Counted from the first letter of the stretch, positions 1-11,648 are shown. The stretch is 64,000 nucleotides of DNA from Aphanomyces cochlioides (GCA_019828595.1 JAHQRK010000019.1:1488001-1552000); one strand, 5' to 3'. The notes: generated by a model from the sequence alone, not told the origin. Numbers and translations: made by a program.

Positions 1-2556
1 TTCCGACGCTTTATCAAAAATTTTGCACTAATATCGCGTCCGCTTGAACGACTTAAGACCGCGACGCATTTCGTCTGGACGGACGAATGCACGGAAGCCC
101 TTGAAACTTTGAAACAGAAATTGGTGAGTCCGAAAATTTTGGCTTATCCCGATTTCGACCAACCCTTCTCCATCTATGTGGATGCTTGCCCGATAGCAAT
201 CGGAGCCGTTCTGATGCAAAAACAAAAGGGAAGAGATCGAGTGATTGCTTATGCTAGCCAAGCGCTTGACGCGTCTCAGCTCAAATGGATTTAGAAGAAA
301 GATGGGACATCCGAAATCGAGTGCTACGGCATTCTATGGGCGACGTCAAAATTTCGACCATACATCGATCGAAGACATTTCACCATTTACACCGATCACG
401 CCGCTTTAACTTGGCTGTACAAAGTTGGGTCGAAATCTGGAAATGGAAAATTGGCACGATGGGTGGTACAGGTACATCTCCAGAATTATGATTTTAAAGT
501 GGTACACCGCCCTGGTACTCAAATGGGATGTGCCGACGGTTTGTCTCGATTGCCCGTTAGTACAATTACATCCGAAGTTAATGTTCTGACTCGAAGTCGC
601 GCGAAGCTAAGTTCGTCCGGGAGTACGAATTCTGGAGGGGAAGATGTCACACTTCAATCAGCAAAAATTGGACAAAATTTTCAATCCGAAAAGATTTCGT
701 CGGACGAAAAAGAAAAATAGTCTCCACCAAACAAGTCTGTATCGGACGATGGGAGACGAAAAATTCCATCCGAAAAGACTCGGTCGGTCGAAAAGGAGAA
801 AGGGGTCTCATTCGATAGGACTCTGTCAGACGAAATGCAAGGCCGCGTCCAATCTGGAGGAATGTCATCATCCGAAATTGGACAAGGACCCCGATCAGAG
901 ACGAACGACCACACACCTAAGTCGAATTCTACGCAGAATGAAAGGGCAGCGGAGGATGTGATGAGCTTGAACTACGACACATTACGCTTCGCCCGTAATA
1001 GATTGCGGTCAGAACAAGAAAAAGACCTCATCATCATGGCTTTTAAAAGATATCTCCAGGATGGAGCACTCCCTATGGCAAACCAGCTTATGAAGATAGT
1101 TACGAGGGACGTCGAAAAATATTCACTATCCGAAGGGATTCTCTACAGACGAGTGATAATGAAATCAGCCCTCCGAAACCCTCGGCTTCATCTTATCCCA
1201 TTTGTCCCGTCCAAAATGGTCGAAATAGTTTTGAAACTATGCCACGACTCACCTCTTTCGGGCCACCTTGGTATACGTCGAACTATTGAACGCGTCCGAA
1301 AAATTGGTTATTGGTTCGGATGGAGACAAGACACGACGAAATATTGTAGTCAGTGTGTAGCTTGTGCCGCGGCCAGAGGAGCTCGACCCAATAAACACGG
1401 ACGAATTCAACGGATGCCCGTCTACAAACTTCGGGGACCCTTCGACTTTATTGTGGTGGACGCGCTAGGACCCCTTCCGACTACTCCGTCTGGAAACAAA
1501 TTTATTTTGGTGTTTATTGACTATTTTACCCGTTGGCCCGAAGCCTTTGCCGTTCCCGATCTCAAAACTTCGACTTTCGTACGAGACATGGTGGACGAAG
1601 TCATCTGTACGTTCGGAGCCCCGAGTCGCCTTCTTTCAGAAAGAGGGACGAATTTTGTGTCCGAACTGGCATTATCAATGTACAAGGTCCTAGGAATCGA
1701 AAAACTTACGAGCGCGGCAGCTCATCCGCAAAGCCAAGGATTGGTCGAAAGATTCAACGGAACGCTGGTCTCAATGCTGAAGATATACGTAAACTCTGTT
1801 CAGACGGACTGGGATTTATACTTGCCACGGGTCTTATGGGCCTATCGGACGGCGTACCAAGAGACTCTGGGGGATTCCCCATATTTTTGTCTTTTCGGAC
1901 GAGACCCAGTCCAACCCCTTCACCTCACGTTTCTCAATCATGATCCACAATGGAACTCGGACGAAATATTCCAATGGAGACGAACACAGCAGGCATGGTT
2001 CCAGGAGACGAAAAAGATGGTCGAAGCAAGAATGATCCATGGTCAGAACCTAGACGCCGTGAGGAAGAGTAACCGAAAGGAGGTTTCGTATGAGACTGGT
2101 GACCCCGTTTGGGTATACCAATTTTTTCGGAAGACGAACAACCCTGATGATCAGCGGATCAAGAAGCTTTCGTGCCACTGGCATGGTCCATACCGCATTG
2201 CGTCGAAACAAGGGCAGAACACCTATCGTGTCTACCTGCCTACCCATCCTGACAAGCTAGTTCTTATCAATGTCGACCGACTGAAACCATTTAAAGGGTA
2301 CTGGTCGAGACCTTACGATCACGAGGTGCCGTCGAAAATGGCTGATCCGGACGACCAGTCTCTTGACCTTGACGAAGTTCCCCCTGATAGTTTTGTGACA
2401 CGCGTGAACTTTTCGGATGGCGATACTTCGTTCACAAACACCCGGAGCCCAATCCACCGTGTGACTGATAAGAGACGAAGAAAGAACAAAGAGGTGGAAT
2501 ACTTTGTTGAATTTTCGGATGGTCAGAAACAATGGATGCCTCGCGCTCTCTTCTGA
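1..2556 (+). pseudogene. pol: Ty3/gypsy pol, RNase H to integrase, two in-frame TAG codons
   Basis: One frame runs from base 1 to 2556 with only two interruptions, both TAG (292-294 and 718-720). Order: end of reverse transcriptase and RNase H (VDACPIAIGAVLMQKQKGRD, then YTDHAALTWL), a charged linker with degenerate SEK/DEKEK repeats at about 640-900, an H2C2 integrase zinc finger (HLGI followed by CSQCVAC near 1260-1370), the integrase core, and a C-terminal tail ending YFVEFSDGQKQWMPRALF that resembles a degenerate chromodomain. The first core aspartate (VVDALG, about 1459) and the glutamate (GLVERFNGTL, about 1740) are present, but the second acidic position reads SERGTNF (codon 1639-1641, GAA) where the family has SDRGTNF. 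The two stops and this Asp-to-Glu change suggest an inactive copy. Confidence 0.85.
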
Positions 2557-3134
2557 AGGAATATGGGTCATATATTAATGAATACGAAAACCAATGGAGA
2601 GAGAAGAAAGGTTTACCTCCATTGAGACGAAGTCCAAGGATTGCCGACGTGGATGTTGAGCCCGAGCAGCCTGTCGAATTCTAGTCAAAGTGCCATATGG
2701 GATTTCAATTTGAGATGGGAATTTTTTAGGTTGGAAATGGCTGTTCACCCTTTTTTGCGACAAACATTGCTTTGTTCTAGTTTTATTTTTATTTTTTACA
2801 TATTGTCCAAGACTTCATGTTTCGAATCTACACAGAATTGTCAATATTAATTGCCGTGGGAGCCAGGGAATCATGGTTATCGAATTTGAACCACATTATT
2901 AAACTGGGGGGTCTACGCTAACGTTGTAGGACGAATGTCACCCGTGGCTTGTCACCGTTTCATACGGTTAAAAAAAAAAGAGAAGGAGGCGGAGATATGA
3001 GGTCTTTGAAATCCAAGTCCTCGAATGACCGGTTAGTTGTACTCTAGAAGTACTATATCAGGCTATGGAATAATAGCATTAAGGCATACAAGAAGGTATT
3101 AAGGTGTTAAAGGGTAAACCTGGAAGACGCTCAA
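2557..3134. other. Non-coding spacer inside the gypsy region
   Basis: No supported gene. It holds a G-run near 2905-2912, an A-run followed by a purine-rich stretch near 2970-3000, and short segments rich in GTCACC near 2937-2960. These could be remnants of a polypurine tract and LTR edge from a second element, but no repeat partner was found in the window. Confidence 0.4.
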
Positions 3135-5166
3135 TCAGCTCTCGAAATTCGTCTCTTGAATTTCGCCACCATCCACGATGACGTATTTCGTACGAAGTTG
3201 ATAAATTTTACCAGCATAGTATTCTGGTGGGATTTCGGCTCCTGTGTATCGTAATTGGATGAATGGAAAAACTTGCGAGATAGTTGGCGCAGTGTTCACA
3301 ATGTCCATGTTCTTCAAGCCAAAATGTCGGATTTGATTTTCGAGGTCTTGGTTCGCTTGCTTGTAGCGACCGTTCCTTGTGGCAACAAATCGGATAAACG
3401 AGTCAAATGGTAAGATCCAGGGGCGCAAAGTCCCCCCTCCTTCACGTCGGGTATACGGGGCCACCAAGAACTGTGCTCTTCTTCAAGATATTTCATGGTG
3501 ACGTCAAGGCCATGGGTTTCATACATTGCTTGAAGGTCGACTGGTTCAGATAAAATCAACGGAAAACCCGGGTGAGGGTGACAAAGAAACTCGACCAATG
3601 CATCGCCAAAGGAGCAAGCCTCTTGCAGACGGTGCAAGCTCAAAACCAAAGCGCCCAGTTTGTAGACTAAATTATCGAGGGTCCGATTTTTTACCTCACC
3701 GCCATATCCAGGAAAGTAAAAAAATCGGCGCCACAATAACTCGCTCTTGTCAGAAAAAAGGCCTTCGACGCTGCGGCTACTTCTTCCCCTTGAAAATCAT
3801 CTGGCAAAAAGAAGGGCAAGCCGACAAAGCGCTCCCATGATTTCTTCGACAATATTTTGACGTACGCCGATCGCAACTCAGATGGTGGCCACTCCCCCAT
3901 CTTCTTCGATTTCTTCATTGACAGAGTCACTGGAAACGAATCGGCACTCCTTTTGGCGCGATCGAGAGATTCAGGGCTACGGAACTTGGATGGAACGTTT
4001 TCGTCGGCGCTGTGGTTAGCCATTGTTTTCTCCTCTTCTTCGTCAACCAAGTCGATTATGTTTGCGGCCTCTCCGTCAACCGGTGCTGTTGACGCTAGCA
4101 ACAGATTGGCGTTAGTCTTTAGATCACCGATGGGTTTCAATATACCGGGGATGACCAAAGCGGCTGGCTCGCATACGAACGGTTTCAGCGGTGGTGTATT
4201 AAGAATAGCAAAGCTCTCAAAATTGCACATGGAATCATCATTTTTGTCGACAAATGCCGTAATTAGAGGCCGTGGATCACCACTGATATGATATCTCTCA
4301 CCGATAAAATTCCAGAAGTCGTAGCAAGTCGACCGTACTATGGCTTGGGCCATTGTATCAATTTTGTTTAATTGAGCTTCGCTTCTTGCCTTTAACTCGT
4401 CAAACTTCGATTGCATTTCAACCACACGAAGACGTAGCGACTCATTCTGTGCCCGCTCGCTGACTAGTTTCGTGGATAAAGCTTGAATTTCCCTTTTGAA
4501 ATCATCAGCTATGGCAATTTTCAGCATATTAAAGTCAATTGAAGAACCTGTGTGATGATCCCCACCAACCGTTTCGGCATGTGCTTGCTTGGTGGCTTTT
4601 AACATGACATGTATAGCAGCGTTTTCTAGTTTCAGTGCTTCCTTGGCCAAGTTGCAGGCCGCAAGCTGTTCTTGGAGCTTCACGTGTTGATCTTTGAGTG
4701 AACGTGCCTCGGCCTCTTTAGCGTGCGACGCAATTAACCCTCTTGAAATACCCTCAATCATGAGGGACATGCGTGACAATGTAGCGGTTGTTTCCTCGGA
4801 GGCTGCATTGAAATCGTCCTCGCTTACTGTCCAAGCCTCGCTCAGGGCAGATACATGTCCTACCGGACCGCTGGAATTGGCCGGACGGACGCTAGTTTGC
4901 CCGTGGGCTTGCCCCGATAAAGACATGTTATCATTCACTTGGCGTGTTTGAACGCCGATCTGTGGAATCTCCGTGCTTACGCCACGCTCAGGAACATTTG
5001 TGGGATTCGGGATGCAAGACGATTCCTCAATAGCGGGGCTACCCAGCTCGTTGGTAACTCTTCCGCGGTTATCCAGTCCAATTGGATAGCTCGCCTGCTC
5101 CCCTTGTCGCTGGCTGACTGACCTTCCCAGTTCATCGCTGGAGCGCTCTTGGATTTCGGACTCCAT
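3135..5166 (-). pseudogene. Antisense accessory ORF of gypsy element, coiled-coil protein of unknown function
   Basis: I do not recognise this protein. A minus-strand frame of 491 codons (5166 to 3691) is followed by two further frames (3736-3314 and 3467-3135) that continue it across single-base shifts, each in a homopolymer (A-run at 3717-3723; C-run near 3440). Read through, it would be about 675 residues. The N-terminal third is polar, residues about 130-275 look like a coiled coil (repeating E/K/Q with L), residues about 345-420 contain an acidic stretch (LVDEEEEK) and a basic KKSKK patch, and the C-terminal part is globular and rich in aromatics. It has no CCHC knuckle, so it is not an ordinary Gag. 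The start lies 35 bp inside the 3' LTR and runs opposite to pol. Homopolymer indels could be decay or sequencing error. Confidence 0.6.
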
Positions 5167-5190
5167 CCAACGTGGGCCTTGGATTCTAAG

Positions 5191-5200
5191 TTGGGGAGGA
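5191..5200 (+). other. Polypurine tract of gypsy element
   Basis: TTGGGGAGGA directly precedes the LTR start TGTCACC. The second gypsy element has the near-identical junction GTGGGAGGA then TGTAACC (50046-50061), which fixes the plus orientation of this element. Confidence 0.6.
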
Positions 5201-5473
5201 TGTCACCGTCCACCGTAAGTCTTCCGGATAAACTATGTTCCTTCCGTACGACCTTGCCCGACCAGAAGCGCGAACTGTAGCTAGAATATGTGACTTCCTT
5301 TTTAACGCCCTAGCGCTTAATACATCCGTGTTAAGTGTTAGACGCCTCTCTATAGCTATATCGACGAAGCGGCTCCACCCCAAGCCGCCTACGTCTACAC
5401 TTGTCGTGCATTTCCCCCTCCTCCCCGGTCGAGTCGACGTGCCTAAGAGCCTTTTAGCCCTTTTCACGTGACA
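5201..5473 (+). repeat. 3' LTR of gypsy element
   Basis: The 273-bp segment is bounded by the inverted termini TGTCAC and GTGACA, preceded by a polypurine tract, and followed immediately by a foreign integrase frame that it interrupts. A TATA-like CTATAGCTATA lies near 5350. No second copy occurs in the window because the 5' end of the element is upstream. Confidence 0.65.
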
Positions 5474-6031
5474 CTTGAGATGGTTGACCAGCACGGCTTG
5501 TCCACGATGACCCATGCTTCCGCAGTGTGCCACAACCAAAATGCGTTGAATCAATTTTTCGGCCGCTGCTGGGATCCAAATTCGGCCCTCGACAACCCAT
5601 GGTTGGTCGTCAGAGGTCCGTAGCGCACGCGTCGGTCTTGCTGCTTCATGTAGCGCTTGAGCTTTGATAATGTCTTCATACATGGCCAAACAAACTTTTC
5701 GTCGTCGAGCGGTCGCAAAACATTTCGCTTCGGCACTGGTCTTGGACTCTTGTTCTTCCGTTTCTTTGTCCATCTAGCTGCCATGACCTTCTGGGTCGCC
5801 TTGCCTATAGCCGGCTGACCCCATCATGTCCGCCCATAAGTAGCGGAAGCCGTCGATGTGCTCGATTGTATAACGATATCCGCCAATGATTCCAGCCCAA
5901 CGCATGAGCTTGCCTCGCGTGTGTTCAGGCCATTCCTTACCGGGAGCAAAAATGTGGATGAGGTTCTTGTGATCGCAGTACAGGGAACGATAGCTAATAA
6001 AGCCTATCGAAGTTTTGAATAGGTGCAACAC
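5474..6031 (-). pseudogene. pol: Ty3/gypsy pol remnant, RNase H and integrase zinc finger, cut by another LTR
   Basis: Minus-strand frames encode the end of RNase H (YCDHKNLIHIFAP then HTRGKLMRWAG and YTIEHIDG, 5774-6031) and, after a stop and frame change, a linker and the first half of an integrase H2C2 finger (AHCGSMGHRGQAVLVNHLK). The frame ends exactly at 5474, where the 3' LTR of the plus-strand element begins. Family wording differs from the pol at 1-2556, so this is another gypsy lineage. The rest of its integrase would lie left of the window. It is a dead fragment that served as an insertion target. Confidence 0.7.
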
Positions 6032-6171
6032 TTTGAAATGTCAAATCTAGCCAATCATACTATGACATTCAAATGCATATTTCTTATTGGCGGAATTTTT
6101 TTGCCCGCGCTTTTCTTGACTTTATTTAAATTTTGATGAATATAATCTACACCTCTACTGTCGAAATTGAT

Positions 6172-7297
6172 ATGGCTGGCTCAATACGAAATTCATACAC
6201 GATTGAAAGAAGCGGAAAGTTATTGCGCTCATAGAAGACCACAATGATTATGAAGTCACGAAACTGATGGACATGCCAAGACGTTCAGTACGCGGAATTG
6301 CGATCAAGCGGTTCGAGATAATGGCGTACGACGGCAATAGGCTTACCAAGAAGATAACTAATGCAAAGCGTGAAATATTTCCCGATCCTGAAGGCTTTGT
6401 TGCATTCATGACGAAGATGAGAAACGAGGAGAAACTCGACTATCTCTCCGACAAATCACCCGACACCGGCTACAAGTCACTGCTACGTCTACTGCAACGA
6501 TTCTGCGATCGCTATGGGTTCTCTCGCCAGCGGCCTGTGTTGTCAAAGCAAACCCAAGAAGTTCTTGAGAGTGTACACATGGAGTTTGCTGAGTCGTTCC
6601 ACCGCGAGTTCGCTTCTTACACGTCTGACACGATCAACAACGTGGATGAGACTGGGATGTACTATGACATGCCACCTCGGGTCATTTGGTCCATACGGGG
6701 TGGAAATACCAAGATTGCTTTCAGTGAAAAGCATGGTTACAGAATGACTACGGCGCTTACCATTCGTGCAGACGGAACCAAGCTGCCCATCATGTTTGTG
6801 CTCCGTGGACAGCCGGGTGGCCGAATCGAAACCAACGAGTTGCCGACCTATCCGGCCGAGCATGCCTACGCAGTTCAACCTCGTGCCTGGATGGACTCTA
6901 GAGTTTGGCCAATTTACCTTCGTGAAGTTCTTGGTGGGGCGATTGCGGAGCCGTCGGTTGTCTTGGTGGACAACTTTGACGCTCATGTCAGTGAAGAGGG
7001 CTACAGAGTGGTCAATGAAGAACTTGGTTCACACCTTTGTGCCATACCTCCAAATGCCACTTCAGTGCGTCAGCCTCTTGATGTCGGCATTATGGCGCCC
7101 TTCAAGAAGTACCTTCGAAAATTGTGGCTGGAGGAGACCTTTGTGGAAGGTGATGACGATGAAGATGACGAGAGAGCCCTACCGCACGAATCAAGCGCCT
7201 TGTGATGATTAAGCGTGTGATTAAAGCATGGGACCTGATCACAGCTGAGGAGGTTTGTGCGAGCTTTGCCAAGGCTATTCCTGTTCAGAATACCTAA
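6172..7297 (+). pseudogene. pogo/Tigger-like DDE transposase, frameshifted
   Basis: The main open part (6267-7205) carries the DDE_1 superfamily signature: NVDETGMYYDMPP with the first aspartate, VLVDNFDAHVS with the second, and PPNATSVRQPLDVGIMAPFK with the third, spaced as in pogo/Tigger transposases that cut and paste Tc1/mariner-type elements. An ATG at 6172 starts a short frame (MAGSIRNSYTIE) that joins the helix-turn-helix region KVIALIEDHNDYEVTKL after a one-base shift near 6210. A second shift near 7180 moves the C-terminal tail (RVIKAWDLITAEEVCASFAK) to another frame ending TAA at 7295-7297. All three acidic residues survive, but two frameshifts make it a likely pseudogene. Terminal repeats were not identified. 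Confidence 0.8.
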
Positions 7298-7305
7298 AGG
7301 TGTCG

Positions 7306-7350
7306 ATACAAATTTTCGTTATGATAATTTTATAATATGAAAATTTGTAT
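7306..7350. repeat. AT-rich inverted repeat after the pogo transposase
   Basis: Perfect 12-bp arms ATACAAATTTTC (7306-7317) and GAAAATTTGTAT (7339-7350) are separated by 21 nt and lie 9 bp after the transposase stop. It could be an end of the transposon or a 3' hairpin. Confidence 0.4.
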
Positions 7351-8203
7351 GTTTATATTATACTTTCGGTAATCGAACCCACTAATTGTAAAATGACCGG
7401 TAGCTTAAAATTTGCGTCAAAATCAGTTGCGCCGGCGTACGTAGGACGTAAGGTCATAGACCCGTGAGTTACCACCACAGCGACAGGGGAGTAGGTAAAG
7501 GCAGTCAGTTGATTGCCGCCGTGTGTGTAACACACGCTATAAGCATGATTACTCTGCTTGGCGACGGGGCCACATCCTGTACTTTTTAAATATTTACTAG
7601 ATGGTCTCTCGGATAGGATTACCTTTAGAATCTATACACTTCTCATTTTTGCATTTTGTTGTTATGAGCGGAAACGACGTATAATAAAATAAATTGCAAA
7701 ATAAAATTCTATTTTGAAAGTTACATGAATAAACATATTTGGGTGAGCTATCAGTGGCTGAAACAGCAGAACGAATTTCGTAGTACATGAACCAATCAAA
7801 ATACAAATCCCTGATGTAATTCGAAGCGCTGAGTAGGCCTTATTAACTGTCGTTCCCTGTATCTGCAAAGTAACATTGCCTTGTCCTATCGACTAGACAT
7901 CCCAAGTCACTTGCTGCAGTACACGCTCTCCCTCTTTTCTCAAAGTCATACGCATTGGCGCGATTTTTAATGTCTTCTGGAGTCTAGAAGCCTGTAGTTT
8001 AACAAGAACATCCATTATCGCCACAGTGTTCGGGATCCACGCCTGTGTTCAACCAGAAGGAAAGGCGCTCCTTCCGCTGTGCCGCAACAGTCTTAGTTGC
8101 CCATCTTGGGAACCAGTGGTGCATGGACAATAGAAAAAGGCAGCAAGAATTACTGCTTGCAACCAGGAGATTGAGCCATAGTTACAGTGCTCGGAGTGCA
8201 AAT
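7351..8203. other. Intergenic, no gene recognised
   Basis: Only short, composition-driven ORFs. No conserved motif, repeat partner or RNA gene was seen. Confidence 0.4.
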
Positions 8204-8608
8204 AAAATATAAATTTTGCGGTCATGACCAGGGTCATGACCAAGAAAATAAATATCAGAGATATAGTTTCCAAATTGGCTGTTTCTGAATAAATATTCGA
8301 GATATATTTAACTCTGGTCATCATACTAATTTTAAGCTAATACAAACACTCGTTGTCATCACTCCTGCCAAGGTCAAGACTATCATGCTCCATGATGAGA
8401 GCCATCTCGACTGCTAGAGCGGTCATTACAAAGTTAACATGTCTTGTGATGCCTGATTTAAGCTTGAAAACAAGATTTTCGGTTTCCTATTGTGAAAGAA
8501 CAATGAAAAAACAGAATATTTTATCCTGGTCATAAAACGACAAAAAATGAACTATGACCGCAGTCATGACCGAGAAAACTCCATATAGTTCCGAAAAATA
8601 TATCTGCA
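8204..8608. repeat. Dispersed repeat, copy 1
   Basis: About 400 bp that recurs in the same orientation at 11649-12184 with nearly identical sequence. It starts AAAATATAAATTTTGCGGTC and contains several copies of the palindrome GGTCATGACC. The left end and the reverse of the right end (GTCATGACCGAGAAAACTCC) give imperfect terminal inverted repeats, so it may be a non-autonomous element. The two copies bracket the Crypton remnant. Confidence 0.7.
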
Positions 8609-8823
8609 AAATATATATGGTTTGCGAAATATTTTGACGGATATAGACAGGGATCACGAAACACGAAATTTCGTGAATCGATTTGTGAGATATAATTTAA
8701 CTTGATATATCTATTGCGAGTTTATATCTCGAGATATCTGTGTTTCACGAAACTCATCATCCGTACATCCGTTTAAATAATCAATCGTCATGGCTTGTGG
8801 CTTATATCCATCGATTTTCCCAA

Positions 8824-10949
8824 ATGAACGGGGCAAACTCAATCGAATCAACGGGAAGTGAAATCCTCCGATTAAAATATGGTGACAAGACGCGCTATCA
8901 ATATGAACGAACCATCCAGCGCTTTGCAGCATGGCTCTCTACAGAGCGACCGTCTGCAGTCGCTGGTGGTCAAATTGCTTTACCTCTTGATGCTGGTTTG
9001 TGCATCATGTTTGTTTCTTGATGTAGAATGCCGCAAAACACCCAATTCCACAGACGGAGAACGTCCAGTGTTTAAGTCTTACTCATCCGTCAATGCTTAC
9101 AAGAGCGCGATTAAGTATTTGCACCGAGAAACGGGCGTAGACGTACCAGAAAAGCTCAATCGACTACTGGCAGGTATTGCAATGGATTAAAACGATGTCA
9201 AAATACTTAGACTATGCCTGTGGCTATAAAAGAAAGGCTGCTCAGTTGAAAGACTCTGGCGAGATGAATGTAAATGAGGGGAAAAGACCAATTACAACTC
9301 AAGGTCAATCAATATCGTAAGCATTAGTGAGAATTGACAGTCAAATGAATCTAGGTTTCCAGTTCCTGGCACGAATTGCCATGCAATACCAAAAAGATTA
9401 GTCTCTGGCAACTATTGTTCACCCCTTCTTGATTTTTTGCTGGAACTTGATGGCTCGATCAGCGTCAGTAGGATCAATTCGATATGATCATATGACTTGG
9501 GAAGGTTCGTCTAAACAATCAGGTTTAGTCCAGATTGATTAGGTGATGCACTTGTTGTACGCTTTGCATTCACAAAAAACGATCAAGAAGGGGTAAACAA
9601 TGTCCCTCGCCATGTATATGCGAATGTGTTTCAGCCCTCTATTTGTCCCATTTTAAGGTAGTTTTCTCTTAGCTATTCATTCATTAATTAGCGTCATAGT
9701 TTGGCTATCCTCGTGTTTACTCGTGGCGTTCGGCTGGAGAACACCAGTCGCTTAGTGTTTGATCAAAATGCCAAGGACAGATTCTCCTCCTGGCTGTCAA
9801 AAACGTGTATACACCAGGAGGGCCGCCTGCAGTTAATGTCTGGCTACGAGCGGGTTGGACGCTTGGAAGTGTGCAAGGACGCTATATCTTTGCTGGTGAC
9901 GGTGGTGACCAGTTTGTAGGGCGTGCAGCCACAGGTAATCGACTATATACTATAATCTAACGTTAACTAGGTCTCAATGTCCATGGTTCAGAGTTTGCCA
10001 GCTTACCGCCACACTTCGACCATAAAAGCTCTGAGTATCATATATTTGAGGAGATTTTGCCTGGGTTTGCTTCATTTTATCCTTCTAGCTTTCGCTGTAT
10101 TGTACCATTTTTGCTTGCATCTTTGACCTACCATCGCGAGTGGCTTGAGTCAAACTTGCCAAAGAAACACATCCTCTTTCTTTCACCACTATGGAGACGT
10201 GGAATTTTGAATGAATTGGCTGAATTCGTTGAGACTGGGCATTCGGTGAGCACGAAAACAAATATGCGAGCGTCGGGAGTTCCTCCACATGTCGTTCTCT
10301 CCTCCAGACAGGACTCGATTGAAAAAGCTGTTCATGACATCCACCAACAGCTCGTTGAGCTCCCAGACAAAATTTACAAAAATGTTATCCAGCAGCTGCA
10401 GCACACGTCTATTCCCTTTGAACAATCCACCACCACTCTAAGTGACAGCATTAGACAACTCCTTGACCAAGTTCGTGCGGCTCTGTCGAACAATTCAATT
10501 AACACTTCATCTATGAGCCAAATCTCTGAGGACTGTAATGGCGTCACAACGTTTGAGTCGTGGAGCCAACAAAGTACGGCCATGCAGAGGACTTGGTCGT
10601 GCCCAACGGGGAGAATATTCGATGTTTGGAATGCTTGGTGGTGTGATGTGCCATCTACTAGCTGTCCCCCAGTTCGATTGCTGTCTACAAAACAAATTGC
10701 CCAAGGTCGCGATCGAGTGAATTTTTCTAAGCTCAAGTTTGTTATGGCGAAGTTGATGGAAAAACAACATTGCCCAACAGTGATGTGTCAAGGCTCTCGA
10801 TTTCTGAAAGGTCTCTCCATTTCCACTTTTGCTTCTCTGCATTAGTAGAATCTTTATTTCCATCGAGTGACTCGAGCTCGAAGCGCCGATTCAATGCTAT
10901 GAAGCTCCCAACCTTGTATGACCTCATCAAGCGAAGCCTTGAGCAGTAA
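8824..10949 (+). pseudogene. Crypton-type tyrosine recombinase, decayed
   Basis: Plus-strand frames in order resemble an oomycete Crypton: an N-terminal SAM-like segment (YQYERTIQRFAAWLS; SSVNAYKSAIKYLHRE), a catalytic half with WNLMARSASVGSIRYDHM near 9450, FAFTKNDQEGVNNVPRHVYA near 9570-9620 and LAILVFTRG near 9700, then GRYIFAGDGGDQFVGRAATG near 9880-9930 carrying the expected tyrosine. A long segment follows (LPPHFDHKSSEYHIFEE, 10057-10540) and a GCR1_C-like DNA-binding tail (SCPTGRIFDVWNAWWC, 10590-10720) ending at TAA 10947-10949. Some breaks fit short introns (for example GTATTG...ACTTAG near 9174-9210), but stops and shifts at about 9400, 9540, 9650 and 10755 indicate decay. Cryptons integrate by tyrosine recombination and have no terminal inverted repeats. 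Family assignment rests on motif memory. Confidence 0.75.
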
Positions 10950-11648
10950 GGTAGATATTCTATTGTGTGAGTTATAATAGTGTATATCTTCTCGTACTTG
11001 TATCAGTTCACGTCGGTGATGAACTCAAACACAATATTCTGGCAAACGTCACGAAATGCATTTGACAAGCTCATAAAGTACAATTCACATGCTAGCGTGC
11101 GATGATTCAAACTCAGTTTCCATCAGCAGAATGCTGTCATGTTTGTTCATGAGGATCTACACAGGCTGATCATGATTTGAGAATAAACCATGAGTTTGCA
11201 ATCACCATTTGTAGTCAACTCAAGCGTTGGTTAACTAGAATGGACGATTGGAAGCCGCCAAGGACGTGCATCTCTCTGTCCAATCTAATCAACCAACGCT
11301 TGAGAAGCTGTGGAGCGTTCTTGGCTCTTGCCAGTGCGACTTGGTGCATGACAGTCGAGAAAATCGAGCGACGGCTTGCTGCTTGGATGGCGAGAACAAG
11401 AAGTCGGCTCTTGGCAAGGCGGGCATGATCTTCAGGCTTCGCGCATAGCAAACAAGAACAAGACTTCACTCTAGCTGAGGTCCCCTGGGAAGGTCCTGGG
11501 ATATGTCGGGCCTGGCAGGACTCGAGAGGCTTGAGACAACAATGATGCAAATCGCTGAATGCCAAGTCATCTGGCCTAACTCCTGAAAAATAATATATGT
11601 ATATTGGAAGGAATTTCGTGATAATTTCGCGACCCCCCCAATACCTGC
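10950..11648. other. Segment between Crypton remnant and repeat copy 2, with long hairpin
   Basis: No gene recognised. It contains an imperfect inverted repeat with arms 11219-11245 and 11278-11304 (outer part CTCAAGCGTTGGTTAA against TCAACCAACGCTTGAG) around a 32-nt loop, which could fold as a long hairpin or mark a small palindromic element. Confidence 0.45.

Larger units (their letters stand above)
1..5473 (+). mobile_element. Ty3/gypsy LTR retrotransposon, 3' part (5' end outside window)
   Basis: I group three parts into one plus-strand element: the pol frame at 1-2556, an antisense ORF at 3135-5166 and the LTR at 5201-5473. The right end is clear. A purine run (5191-5200) abuts a 273-bp segment beginning TGTCAC and ending GTGACA, the expected polypurine tract and 3' LTR. 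The next base continues a minus-strand gypsy integrase frame that the LTR has split, so this element was inserted into an older one. That pol at 1-2556 belongs to the same insertion is inference; the 5' LTR is outside the window, so LTR identity and target duplication cannot be tested. The alternative is two nested elements with a junction somewhere in 2557-3134. Confidence 0.6.

Noticed and set aside
2905..2960. Second polypurine tract and LTR start after pol of the first gypsy element
   Set aside because: No partner LTR or terminal inverted repeat could be found; left only as a note on the spacer.
11177..11428. Plus-strand ORF over the hairpin region
   Set aside because: No conserved motif; it spans an inverted repeat and overlaps a similar minus-strand ORF.
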